Of a stretch of DNA of 64,000 nucleotides, positions 1-7,819 are shown in pieces. The notes beneath the pieces were generated by a model, which saw nothing but the letters and a program-made list of their open reading frames with translations, was not told where the DNA came from and did no database searches. This DNA comes from Candidatus Rhodoferax mariagerensis. GTDB lineage: Bacteria; Pseudomonadota; Gammaproteobacteria; Burkholderiales; Burkholderiaceae_C. Numbering within the stretch: position 1 is the stretch's first letter; each line of letters starts with the position of its first letter. The stretch is from positions 124,001-188,000 of the forward strand of contig JADKAW010000009.1 of assembly GCA_016719055.1 (NCBI GenBank), in the 5' to 3' direction. Made by a program: the position numbers and the translations under genes.

Positions 1-345
1 AACATCACTACTGATAGCGCCTCCAACCGATATCTGCTGTGTGCCCGGTGTCACTGGCAACATCCATCCGCGTGGCACAACCAGTCGTTGTATGTCTTTT
101 AGCAACACGCCTGCTTCACAGATCAAACGTCCATTGGATTCTTCAAAGGCAATGAAATGATCCAGCTTTAGGGTTTGCCAAAGAACACCATGCGGGTTTA
201 AACAGGCATCTCCATAACTACGTTGGTTGCCTATCGGCAATCCGTTTTTTTTTCTGATTGTTTCTGCGATTGTTTCCGAATCTGCCAAGCTTGTTAGTCT
301 ATGCTGATCCGCACTTAGCCTGCCCCAAGAAGAGACACGCTTCAT
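1..345 (-). CDS. DprE1-like FAD-linked oxidase, N-terminal part (cut by window start)
   Basis: The first 115 residues are present and the rest lies before base 1. They read as the N-terminal FAD-binding half of the DprE1 family, which oxidises polyprenylphosphoryl-ribose at C2 on the way to polyprenylphosphoryl-arabinose. Visible motifs are QRSYGDACLN, then a hydrophobic strand and acidic turn, CEAGV, and LPVTPGTQQISVGGAISSD, the usual order for this flavin-binding fold. The ATG (345-343) overlaps the TGA of the upstream gtrA-like gene by four bases (342-345), so the two are translationally coupled. DprE2 is the usual next gene and would lie outside the window. Another sugar-lipid oxidase of the same FAD family is possible because the C-terminal half is missing. 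Confidence 0.82.
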   Translation of the reverse strand, partial: MKRVSSWGRLSADQHRLTSLADSETIAETIRKKNGLPIGNQRSYGDACLNPHGVLWQTLKLDHFIAFEESNGRLICEAGVLLKDIQRLVVPRGWMLPVTPGTQQISVGGAISSDV

Positions 346-743
346 GAACCATCCACCAAAAATACATAACGTTTGTCGAGCTGATATTTAGCGCAATAAC
401 CGATAGCCAAACCTAGGCAACCGCCCAAATACCGCATTTCCTTGGTTTTGAAGACATGATCAAACCCAAACTCAAAGACCCAAAAAATGACGGTCGTCGC
501 CAGCCCCATCAAGGTGTACATTGTGAAGGTCTTTCTGTCATGTGCAGCATCAATGGCATGAAAGCCAAACACGAAGCGCTTGTCTAGCGAGTACTTCACA
601 ATCAGGCCTGCCACGGTGCCGACTAGCACCGAAACAAGAATGTTGAAAGCACCCTGGTATCCGCGAATGACAAGATCCTGGGTACCAATATTGACGACGG
701 TGGCTAGCAGTGCAAGAACCGAATAGATAATGAGTAATCGCAC
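342..743 (-). CDS. GtrA-family small membrane protein
   Basis: A 133-residue protein with four predicted membrane segments (about residues 2-20, 33-50, 77-95 and 105-125), with KYSLDKRFVF after the second and KYQLDKRYVF after the fourth. This duplicated LDKR.VF pattern is typical of GtrA, a family proposed to move polyprenyl-phosphate sugars across the inner membrane. It is coupled by a 4-base overlap to the DprE1-like gene. The mycobacterial GtrA protein Rv3789 likewise neighbours dprE1, so a role in handling lipid-linked arabinose is a reasonable inference. It diverges from the ubiA-like gene with only 24 bases between the starts, so any promoters must overlap the coding regions. Confidence 0.85.
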   Translation of the reverse strand: MRLLIIYSVLALLATVVNIGTQDLVIRGYQGAFNILVSVLVGTVAGLIVKYSLDKRFVFGFHAIDAAHDRKTFTMYTLMGLATTVIFWVFEFGFDHVFKTKEMRYLGGCLGLAIGYCAKYQLDKRYVFLVDGS

Positions 744-767
744 GTTTAAAAAAATAGATCAATACAG

Positions 768-1655
768 ATGCATTTTAATAAGGCTCGACATCCGTCCCTG
801 TCACAGCTTGAAGGTTTAGTGCGCCTGATGCGACCAAAGCAGTGGGTTAAAAACGGTTTCGTCCTTGCTCCATTGGTCTTTGCTGGAGAATTTTTAGACA
901 GATATGCAGTCAGCCAGACACTTTTTGCTGCATTGCTATTCTGCATCGCTTCCTCGGCATCCTACATCGTCAATGACATTCACGACATGGAACGTGACCG
1001 ACTTCATCCAAAAAAATCCCAAGCGAGACCTTTGGCAAACGGCGCAATTTCGGTAAAACCAGCCTTGGTTTTGCTGGGGGCTTTGTATGCCATTCTGGTC
1101 TGGGGTTGGTTTGTATCACCCCGAGTGGTGCAGGTTATTGCTGTGTACCTCGTTGTTAACTTGGCTTATACCTATGTGCTGAAGCAAGAGCCGGTGTTGG
1201 ACATCTTTACTATCGCCTTTGGATTTGTACTCAGGGTGTACGCGGGTGCTACTGCTTTGTCGGTTCCGGTTTCAAGCTGGATGTTTGTCACCACACTTTG
1301 CCTGGCCCTCTATCTGGCTGCGGTCAAACGGCGCCAGGAATTGCTCCAGAGCGGTGCCGATGGGCGGCAGGTGCTGCAAAAATATTCAGTGTCCTTGGTG
1401 GACCGCTATGCTGAGATGTCAGCTACCGGTGCCCTTGTTTTTTACGGTATGTTCGTCATGTCTGCCAAACCACAGCTGGTGGTCACAGTCCCAATCGTTC
1501 TATTTGGCCTGTTTCGATATTGGTATGTGGTTGAAGCTCTTGACGGCGGGGAGTCGCCAACAGACGCGTTGCTGTCAGACTGGCTGCTCTTGGTGTCCGT
1601 GTTGCTGTGGGTTACAGTCTGTGTGTGGGCTCTGTGGCCAGGGCAGGATGTATGA
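768..1655 (+). CDS. UbiA-family prenyltransferase, decaprenyl-phosphate phosphoribosyltransferase-like
   Basis: A 295-residue polytopic protein. The catalytic Asp-rich motif NDIHDMERD (residues 69-77) matches the NDxxDxxxD of UbiA prenyltransferases. The start LVRLMRPKQWVKNGFVLAPL and the later EPVLDIFTIAFGFVLRVYAG are typical of the branch that transfers phosphoribose to polyprenyl phosphate (mycobacterial Rv3806c type) rather than of ubiquinone or haem enzymes. The context supports this: GtrA and DprE1-like genes lie divergently and a divergent-PAP2 gene overlaps its end by 4 bases. Membrane-bound, inner membrane. The substrate is inferred from sequence style and neighbours. Confidence 0.85.
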   Translation: MHFNKARHPSLSQLEGLVRLMRPKQWVKNGFVLAPLVFAGEFLDRYAVSQTLFAALLFCIASSASYIVNDIHDMERDRLHPKKSQARPLANGAISVKPALVLLGALYAILVWGWFVSPRVVQVIAVYLVVNLAYTYVLKQEPVLDIFTIAFGFVLRVYAGATALSVPVSSWMFVTTLCLALYLAAVKRRQELLQSGADGRQVLQKYSVSLVDRYAEMSATGALVFYGMFVMSAKPQLVVTVPIVLFGLFRYWYVVEALDGGESPTDALLSDWLLLVSVLLWVTVCVWALWPGQDV

Positions 1656-2071
1656 CAGACTGGGCTTACTTGGTGACGCCATTTTTGTCGTGGCTGGTGG
1701 CTGGGGCACTGAAGTTTCTTGTCAACAGTGTCAAAGCGCGACAACTCGCGTTTGGCTTAATTGGCTACGGTGGGCTGCCAAGCAACCACAGCGCCATTGT
1801 GAGCAGCATGGCCGCACTCGTCGCACTCAAGGAAGGCTGCAACACGCCAGCTTTTGGGGTAGCACTGACAGTTGCATTCATCGTTGTGCTCGATGCCAAC
1901 GGTTTGCGTTGCCAAGTCGGCCGGCAGGCCAACATGATCAATTTGCTTGCAAAAACACAAGTTCCATATCAACCCCTGCGAGAGCGCGTTGGTCATACCA
2001 AAGTAGAAATCATCGCGGGTCTCCTAGTTGGTATCGCCGTTGCCACAGGCGTTTGGTGGCTTCAACGTTGA
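1652..2071 (+). CDS. Divergent PAP2-family membrane protein
   Basis: A 139-residue protein of the divergent PAP2 family (acid phosphatase/vanadium haloperoxidase-related), with GGLPSNHSA at residues 40-48 and three to four membrane segments. The start chosen is the ATG at 1652, which overlaps the UbiA stop (ATGA); an in-frame start 15 residues upstream lies inside ubiA and is less likely. In the arabinose-donor pathway a phosphatase must remove the 5-phosphate made by the phosphoribosyltransferase, and mycobacteria have a PAP2-like gene beside ubiA. This gene may do that job here, but it is a different PAP2 subfamily, so the role is inference. Confidence 0.82.
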   Translation: MTDWAYLVTPFLSWLVAGALKFLVNSVKARQLAFGLIGYGGLPSNHSAIVSSMAALVALKEGCNTPAFGVALTVAFIVVLDANGLRCQVGRQANMINLLAKTQVPYQPLRERVGHTKVEIIAGLLVGIAVATGVWWLQR

Positions 2072-2140
2072 TTGCTCTCTCGCGGCGGGCAATGGCAGTA
2101 CCGAGAATGCCTTGTTGGCGCCTAGTTAAAGATATTCAAA

Positions 2141-3799
2141 ATGAATCAATACGTCAACACTGAACTTCAAAAAGCACTGATCTTCCATCAGGCCGCTCGC
2201 TTGAATGATGCTGAAAAATCCTACAAAAAAGCACTCAAAAGCTCACCGGAAAATGTCACAATATTAACTAATCTAGGAAATATTTATCTACAGAAGTCAG
2301 ATGAAAAAAATGCGTTGATTCTGATCGAAAAATCGCTAAAAATATATCCTAACCAGTCATTAGCATGGAATAATATTGGAAATATATATTTAAATAGTGG
2401 AAATATTAAACGAGCGATAGATTGCTTTTCTCAAGCCATATATTTTAAATCTGACTATTTGATTGCTTATAAAAATAAAGCCAATGCACTCTATTTAACT
2501 GAGAATTATAAAGATTCTCTAGATAATTATGAAAAAATTGTTCAATTGAATCCAGATTTTGCTGAAGCGTACTTCGGCATAGGTAATATCCATCATGAAT
2601 TAAAAAATTTTGAGAAAGCGCTTGCTTATTTTAATAAAGCGATTTTATTAAAAGCAGATGTGGCTGAATATTTTAATAATAGAGGTAATTTACATGCTGA
2701 TATGAATCATCTGCAAGAGGCGTTGTTGGATTATGATCAAGCTATTCTATTAAAGCCTGATCTGGCTGATGCTTATAATCATAAAGGTAATCTTCATGAA
2801 GATTTGTTGGAATATTCAACTGCGTTGAATTGTTATGATAAAGCAATCTCAATTAAACCAGATCATGCCAATGCTCAATGGAATAGATCGTTGCTAAAAC
2901 TACTTATGGGCAATTATCTGGAAGGTTGGAAACTGTATGAATGGAGGTGGAAAAGTGTCAGGACAAGTCTAAAAAGAGAGTTTAGTGAGCCTCTTTGGAT
3001 GGGAGATTTTTCAATAAATAATAAATCAATTTTTATTTTTTCAGAGCAAGGATATGGAGACGCCATTCAGTTTTGCAGATATATTCCAATTCTTGAAGGT
3101 ATGGGCGCAAGGGTTATATTTGAAGTACCCGGGAATCTTTTGCAAATCATGGCAACATTGTCAAGTTCGGTTGTACTAATTCCTAACGGTACAACTCTAC
3201 CTAAATTTGATTGTTACTGCCCATTGATTAGTTTGCCTCACGCTTTTGCAACAGTGATTGAGACCATTCCCTCAAAGATACCGTATTTGCGTTCAAGTCA
3301 GAATAAAAGAGAGTTATGGAAAAACAAACTGACTGGAGAAGGTAAGCCAAGAATCGGCATTGTATGGAGTGGCTCAAATGAGCATCTCAATGATAAAAGG
3401 CGAAGTTTGGCTCTGCAGCAGCTCGAGGCCATATTCAATTTGCCTGTTGAATTTCATTCAATTCAAAAGGAAATACGTGATATCGATATTGATGTACTAA
3501 TGCAATTCGATATGATTCATCAACACCAACATGATTTGATTGATTTTGACGATACCGCCGCGCTAATTGATGAACTTGATCTAATTATTTCAGTCGATAC
3601 CTCCGTTGCTCATCTTGCCGCTTCAATGGGGAAAGAAGTGTGGATATTATTGCCGCTTACACCGGATTTTCGCTGGATGCTGGATAGAGAAGACTCTCCG
3701 TGGTATCCAACAGTCCGGTTATTTCGACAGACCAAGTTGGATAAATGGGATGATGTCATAAGTCGTATAAGAACTGAGTTAGAAAATAAATACTTGTAA
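2141..3799 (+). CDS. TPR protein with C-terminal GT9/heptosyltransferase-like domain
   Basis: A 552-residue protein. Residues 1 to about 270 are seven or eight tetratricopeptide repeats (recurring A..N.G....L.....A...Y..A). Residues about 330-545 resemble the GT-B fold of glycosyltransferase family 9, with GIVWSGSNEH, a hydrophobic strand before a DTSVAHLAASMGK motif (the usual sugar-nucleotide-side helix) and LPLTPDFRWM. Such TPR-GT9 fusions are common in betaproteobacteria and are mostly uncharacterised; glycosylation of proteins or surface glycans is plausible. The gene is clearly AT-richer than the ubiA cluster before it and the gsp genes after it, which suggests separate origin. It is convergent with the next gene, with 10 bases between stops. 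Confidence 0.85.
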   Translation: MNQYVNTELQKALIFHQAARLNDAEKSYKKALKSSPENVTILTNLGNIYLQKSDEKNALILIEKSLKIYPNQSLAWNNIGNIYLNSGNIKRAIDCFSQAIYFKSDYLIAYKNKANALYLTENYKDSLDNYEKIVQLNPDFAEAYFGIGNIHHELKNFEKALAYFNKAILLKADVAEYFNNRGNLHADMNHLQEALLDYDQAILLKPDLADAYNHKGNLHEDLLEYSTALNCYDKAISIKPDHANAQWNRSLLKLLMGNYLEGWKLYEWRWKSVRTSLKREFSEPLWMGDFSINNKSIFIFSEQGYGDAIQFCRYIPILEGMGARVIFEVPGNLLQIMATLSSSVVLIPNGTTLPKFDCYCPLISLPHAFATVIETIPSKIPYLRSSQNKRELWKNKLTGEGKPRIGIVWSGSNEHLNDKRRSLALQQLEAIFNLPVEFHSIQKEIRDIDIDVLMQFDMIHQHQHDLIDFDDTAALIDELDLIISVDTSVAHLAASMGKEVWILLPLTPDFRWMLDREDSPWYPTVRLFRQTKLDKWDDVISRIRTELENKYL

Positions 3800-3809
3800 T
3801 TTTGCATTT

Positions 3810-4607
3810 TTAAAACCAGCCAGTTGCTATATTTGTAATATCAATCTTCCATGGAATTTTACCACTTCCGAAGGCTATACCAAAAGTATATCCAGAACGT
3901 GAGTTTATTATTGCTGTTTCTTTTTTCTCAAAATTGCTGAAGCTGGTTATCGTGATTGGCATATTTAAACCCTCTTGAGATATCCAATATGATGTGGACT
4001 CATCTGACAGATGCATTGTTACCCGGTATAAAATGCCATCACTCAGATTCGTTTGACCACACCATTGACCACCCCCAACCCAGTTTCTTTGCATTTTCAC
4101 TGGGTTTGCTTCTTCCATATCAATCCACCAAATTTCAGGCTGTGTCCAAGCTGTTCCAGTACCAGAGTCAGTGCAAGCTGGTAAATCGTCAAACCTTTGA
4201 TTCCTTCCGATAATAAATCCGCGGCCTCTGTTTGTGTAAGCTGAACTTTCAGCTCGGCCAATCACAGCCAAATGCCCACTTGTTTTGAAAAAATTCGTAA
4301 AGATGACATTGAAACTTAACCATTGCGTGGTTGACCCTTCATGACGATTGGTCTTTCCTACTATATGCAAAAAATTGCCCTCGAACTCTTCTTGGGTCGA
4401 TTTTGAATATCCCGGTGGTAATTTTTGAATTCCCCATGAGTAACGCTCAGTTTTCCACATTTTTTGACTACTGATTGACTGCATCGGATCATAATTAAAG
4501 CTGATATCAATAGGTGTTTCAAGCACGACTTGAGCCAATAAGGAATTGCTTACATATAGAGTAAATAAAATTAGTCCAAGAATGTTTGAAGCAGTTCTCA
4601 TTATCAA
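3810..4607 (-). CDS. Unrecognised exported protein
   Basis: A 265-residue protein with a signal peptide (MIMRTASNILGLILFTLYVSNSLLA, probable cleavage after LLA). The mature part is rich in aromatic residues, Ser and Thr, with many short beta-strand-like stretches and the mid-protein segment PEIWWIDMEE. There is a Cys pair (PACTDS and GQWCGQ) that could form a disulphide. I do not recognise the family; a beta-sandwich lectin or laminarinase-like fold would fit the composition but is a guess. It is AT-rich like its convergent neighbour. Being exported and next to a T2SS operon, it is a candidate substrate of that system. Confidence 0.7.
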   Translation of the reverse strand: MIMRTASNILGLILFTLYVSNSLLAQVVLETPIDISFNYDPMQSISSQKMWKTERYSWGIQKLPPGYSKSTQEEFEGNFLHIVGKTNRHEGSTTQWLSFNVIFTNFFKTSGHLAVIGRAESSAYTNRGRGFIIGRNQRFDDLPACTDSGTGTAWTQPEIWWIDMEEANPVKMQRNWVGGGQWCGQTNLSDGILYRVTMHLSDESTSYWISQEGLNMPITITSFSNFEKKETAIINSRSGYTFGIAFGSGKIPWKIDITNIATGWF

Positions 4608-4808
4608 TTTTCTATTTCTTGAGTTGATGATGGTGGCTATAAGTTTTTAGTGATATTTAGACTAATTTACTGGTTCATATTTCTGATCAAGTATCACCGA
4701 ACATGCCGTTTTAGTGTGGACGGCAGCCGGTCAAAGTTTAAGCTTTAAATCGCTTCAGGTTTGCCATTACCATATCGATCTCCGTACAAAGACGATGACC
4801 TACTTCCC

Positions 4809-6527
4809 ATGCACGCGACATCAGAAAATTTGACTGATCAGGTAAAACCTGAGAGACATAAATCCAGCCTGGGTGATTTGCTGGTCGGCATTGGCAAGCT
4901 TTCGGCACGAGACCTTGAACGCGCTTCTTCGGCGCGCGAGGAAACCGGCGGCGCATTGGCGTCTGTATTGGTCAACTTGGGACTTGTGTCTGAGGTTGAT
5001 GTGGCTCAAGCACAGGCCAAGTTGCTTGGTTTGTCCTTTGTTACGGTCGACGATTTTCCTGATCCCATGCCTGAGGTGCCGGGCCTGCAATCTGACTTTC
5101 TTCGCAACCATCACCTCTACCCCATGCGGGTTGACGAGTCCGGTTTGACCGTGGCGATGGCAGAGCCTGACAACGCTTTTGTGCTCAAGGCTTTGGGTTT
5201 GGCCACTGGCTTGGCTGTGCATCCTTGTGTGGCGCTCCTGTCAGATATCGAAAACGCCATGACGGCGGGTGACGAGGTGCCTACCGACGACGATGCACTA
5301 GGTTATGACACTGACTCTGGCGATTTTGTCGAGCACTTGAAGGATCTGGCCAGTGAAGCACCCGTCATTCGCATGGTTAACCAAATCATCGGCAAAGTGA
5401 CGGACTTGCGTGCCTCTGACATTCACCTTGAGCCGTTTGACGATGGGCTGCATGTGCGCTATCGGGTTGATGGCGTGATTGCCACTGCTGAGGTAGTCGC
5501 ACCTCAGCACAGTGCAGCGGTCAATTCACGTGTCAAACTGATGGCGCACCTGGACATTGCCGAACGCCGTTTGCCGCAGGACGGTCGTATCAAAACCCGT
5601 GTTAAAGGCCGTGAGCTTGACCTGCGTGTTTCCACCGTACCTACTGTCCACGGCGAAAGCGTAGTGATGCGTGTGCTTGACCGCTCTAGTGTGCGCTACA
5701 GTCTTGAATCCATTGGCTTCGCACCAGAAAACCTTGAGCGGTTCAATTACCTGTTGGCGCGCCCTCATGGCATTTTGCTCATCACCGGCCCCACTGGGTC
5801 AGGGAAAACCACTACGCTTTACACCGCGTTGTCCAAGCTCGATGCTGACGCCTTCAAGATCATCACCGTTGAGGAGCCGGTGGAATATCAGCTTCAGGGT
5901 ATCAATCAAATTCAGGTGCACCAGCAAATTGGGCTCACCTTTGCCAATGCGCTTCGGTCCATTTTGAGACAAGACCCAGACATCATCATGATCGGCGAGA
6001 TGAGAGACGGAGAGACTGCCCAAATTGCCGTTCAGTCCGCACTGACAGGTCACTTGGTGCTATCAACTTTGCATACAAATACAGCTGCGGGTGCGGTCAT
6101 ACGGCTGCAAGACATGGGCATTGAACCTTATCTGATCACGTCTTCAGTGAACGGCGTGCTGTCGCAGCGATTGGTGCGCCGCCTTTGCGACCACTGCAAA
6201 GCACCCTATGTACCCGAACCAAATCTGGTTGTCAGTAGCGGGTTGCAGCGTATGGGGCTACAGGTATCGCATCTTTACAAGGCGGTTGGTTGCGACCACT
6301 GCCGCCATACAGGTTACGCTGGGCGTTGTGGCATCCATGAAATGCTGGTGCTTGACGACAACATCCGTCGTGGCATTCTTGATGGCCTGGATGCCGCAGC
6401 TCTGCATGCCAAAGCCACCTCTGGTGGTATGCACACGTTATACGAGGATGGATTGCTCAAGGTAGCTGCGGGAGTCACCAGCCTTGATGAGCTGCTGCGC
6501 GTGACTGAGGACCATACGGATGCCTGA
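4809..6527 (+). CDS. gspE: Type II secretion ATPase GspE
   Basis: A 572-residue cytoplasmic ATPase that powers pseudopilus assembly. The N-terminal domain (about 20-150) begins SLGDLLVGIGKLS. The catalytic core holds Walker A GPTGSGKTT (about 327-335), Asp box IITVEEPVEY, Walker B IIMIGEMRD and His box LVLSTLHTNTA. Near the C-terminus two CxxC pairs (LCDHCK and GCDHCR) form the zinc-binding tetracysteine typical of GspE. I chose the ATG at 4809; a TTG at 4761 would add 16 residues without family similarity and no clear ribosome site decides it. It overlaps gspF by 8 bases and starts the operon. Confidence 0.96.
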   Translation: MHATSENLTDQVKPERHKSSLGDLLVGIGKLSARDLERASSAREETGGALASVLVNLGLVSEVDVAQAQAKLLGLSFVTVDDFPDPMPEVPGLQSDFLRNHHLYPMRVDESGLTVAMAEPDNAFVLKALGLATGLAVHPCVALLSDIENAMTAGDEVPTDDDALGYDTDSGDFVEHLKDLASEAPVIRMVNQIIGKVTDLRASDIHLEPFDDGLHVRYRVDGVIATAEVVAPQHSAAVNSRVKLMAHLDIAERRLPQDGRIKTRVKGRELDLRVSTVPTVHGESVVMRVLDRSSVRYSLESIGFAPENLERFNYLLARPHGILLITGPTGSGKTTTLYTALSKLDADAFKIITVEEPVEYQLQGINQIQVHQQIGLTFANALRSILRQDPDIIMIGEMRDGETAQIAVQSALTGHLVLSTLHTNTAAGAVIRLQDMGIEPYLITSSVNGVLSQRLVRRLCDHCKAPYVPEPNLVVSSGLQRMGLQVSHLYKAVGCDHCRHTGYAGRCGIHEMLVLDDNIRRGILDGLDAAALHAKATSGGMHTLYEDGLLKVAAGVTSLDELLRVTEDHTDA

Positions 6528-7767
6528 CTTTGTATGGAAAGCCGCTCAAGCAGACGCGCAAATCGTAGAGGGGCGATCGCAGGCCGCAAACCCGGCGCAG
6601 GTCATGGTTCAGTTGCGTGCTCAAGGTTTAACGCCTCTGCAAATCGGTGAGTCTGGCGCAATGGGCGGCAAGACTACTTTGCCGCTGCTACCGGTCAAAT
6701 CCTCTCACCCATTTGGCCGCAGCAAATCACAGGGCATTACCCAGGCTGACATTTTGGTCATGACCAGTGAACTGTCCATCATGCTCAAGGCTGGTTTGTC
6801 GCTAGACAACGCCTTGCGTGTGCTCATCGGTATGAACGCCAAACCTGCCATGGTGGTGTTGACACAAACCATTCTTGACGATGTCAAAAGTGGTGTACCG
6901 CTGAGCCGTGCGCTGAGTCGTCATTCAGACCAGTTTGGTGACTTTTACGTCAACATGGTGCGTTCTGGTGAAGCGGGCGGGCAGCTCAGTGCCGTGCTCG
7001 AGCGTCTCTTCGAACACCTTGACCGACTGCGTGCCCTGCGTGAAAGTGTGGTCTCTGCTGCCATCTACCCCGCTATTTTGTTGTCTGTTGCGCTATTATC
7101 TTTAATAGCCATGCTGGGTTTTGTCGTGCCGCAGTTTGAGACCTTGTTTAAAGACATGGGGGATGCCCTACCACTGCCCACCAAGGTCATCATGGTGATC
7201 GGTCACGCGTTCACCGACTACGGTTTGTTCATGGCCTTGGGTGCGGTGTTACTGGCTTGGCTGGTTCGCCAATGGTGGCGCTCGCCCTCGGGCGTTTTAT
7301 GGTGGCAAGCTCGTGCGCTACGCCTGCCTATGGTAGGCAAATTGGTGCTCAAGTACAACTTGACACTGTTTGCACGATCATTGGGTACTTTGCTGGGCAA
7401 TGGCGTGCCCCTGCTGACGGCCATGCACATTGCCAGCCAAACCGTTGGCAACCTTAATTTGCGACAGGCCCTTGAAGGTGTGATTCCCAAAGTCAAGGGG
7501 GGTGGCAAAATGGTCGACGCTTTGCAAGCCAGCGGTGTTTTTGAGCCACTGGCGGTCAATTTGATCAAGGTTGGAGAAGAGACCGGCCGTATCGGTCCCA
7601 TGCTGCTGGAACTTGCTCGTATTTTCAATGGTGACGTTGAGACCGGCATCAAGCGCAGCCTGACGCTGCTGGAGCCCGTGTTGATACTGGTGTTGGGTAT
7701 GCTGATTGCGTCCATCATCGTATCGATCATGCTGGGCATTTTGTCGGTCAATGATTTGGCGATCTAG
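6520..7767 (+). CDS. gspF: Type II secretion inner-membrane platform protein GspF
   Basis: A 415-residue protein of family-typical length. It has two tandem T2SSF domains (about 85-205 and 285-405), with the conserved ELSIMLKAGLSLDNALRVL and its repeat RSLGTLLGNGVPLLTAM, and three membrane segments (about 180-205, 230-250 and 385-408). It forms the inner-membrane platform that couples GspE to the pseudopilus. It overlaps the end of gspE by 8 bases. The next gsp gene, gspG, does not follow directly: a GT41 gene lies between, starting 52 bases after this stop. Confidence 0.96.
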   Translation: MPDFVWKAAQADAQIVEGRSQAANPAQVMVQLRAQGLTPLQIGESGAMGGKTTLPLLPVKSSHPFGRSKSQGITQADILVMTSELSIMLKAGLSLDNALRVLIGMNAKPAMVVLTQTILDDVKSGVPLSRALSRHSDQFGDFYVNMVRSGEAGGQLSAVLERLFEHLDRLRALRESVVSAAIYPAILLSVALLSLIAMLGFVVPQFETLFKDMGDALPLPTKVIMVIGHAFTDYGLFMALGAVLLAWLVRQWWRSPSGVLWWQARALRLPMVGKLVLKYNLTLFARSLGTLLGNGVPLLTAMHIASQTVGNLNLRQALEGVIPKVKGGGKMVDALQASGVFEPLAVNLIKVGEETGRIGPMLLELARIFNGDVETGIKRSLTLLEPVLILVLGMLIASIIVSIMLGILSVNDLAI

Positions 7768-7819
7768 TTTCCCTCCCGATTATCTTGATGCCATGTAATT
7801 TACGTATTCTTAGTGAACC

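Noticed and set aside
1219..2163. A 314-codon open frame overlapping ubiA and the PAP2 gene
   Set aside because: Same strand, different frame; Cys/Trp/Arg-rich with no domain, while the overlapped genes carry clear motifs.
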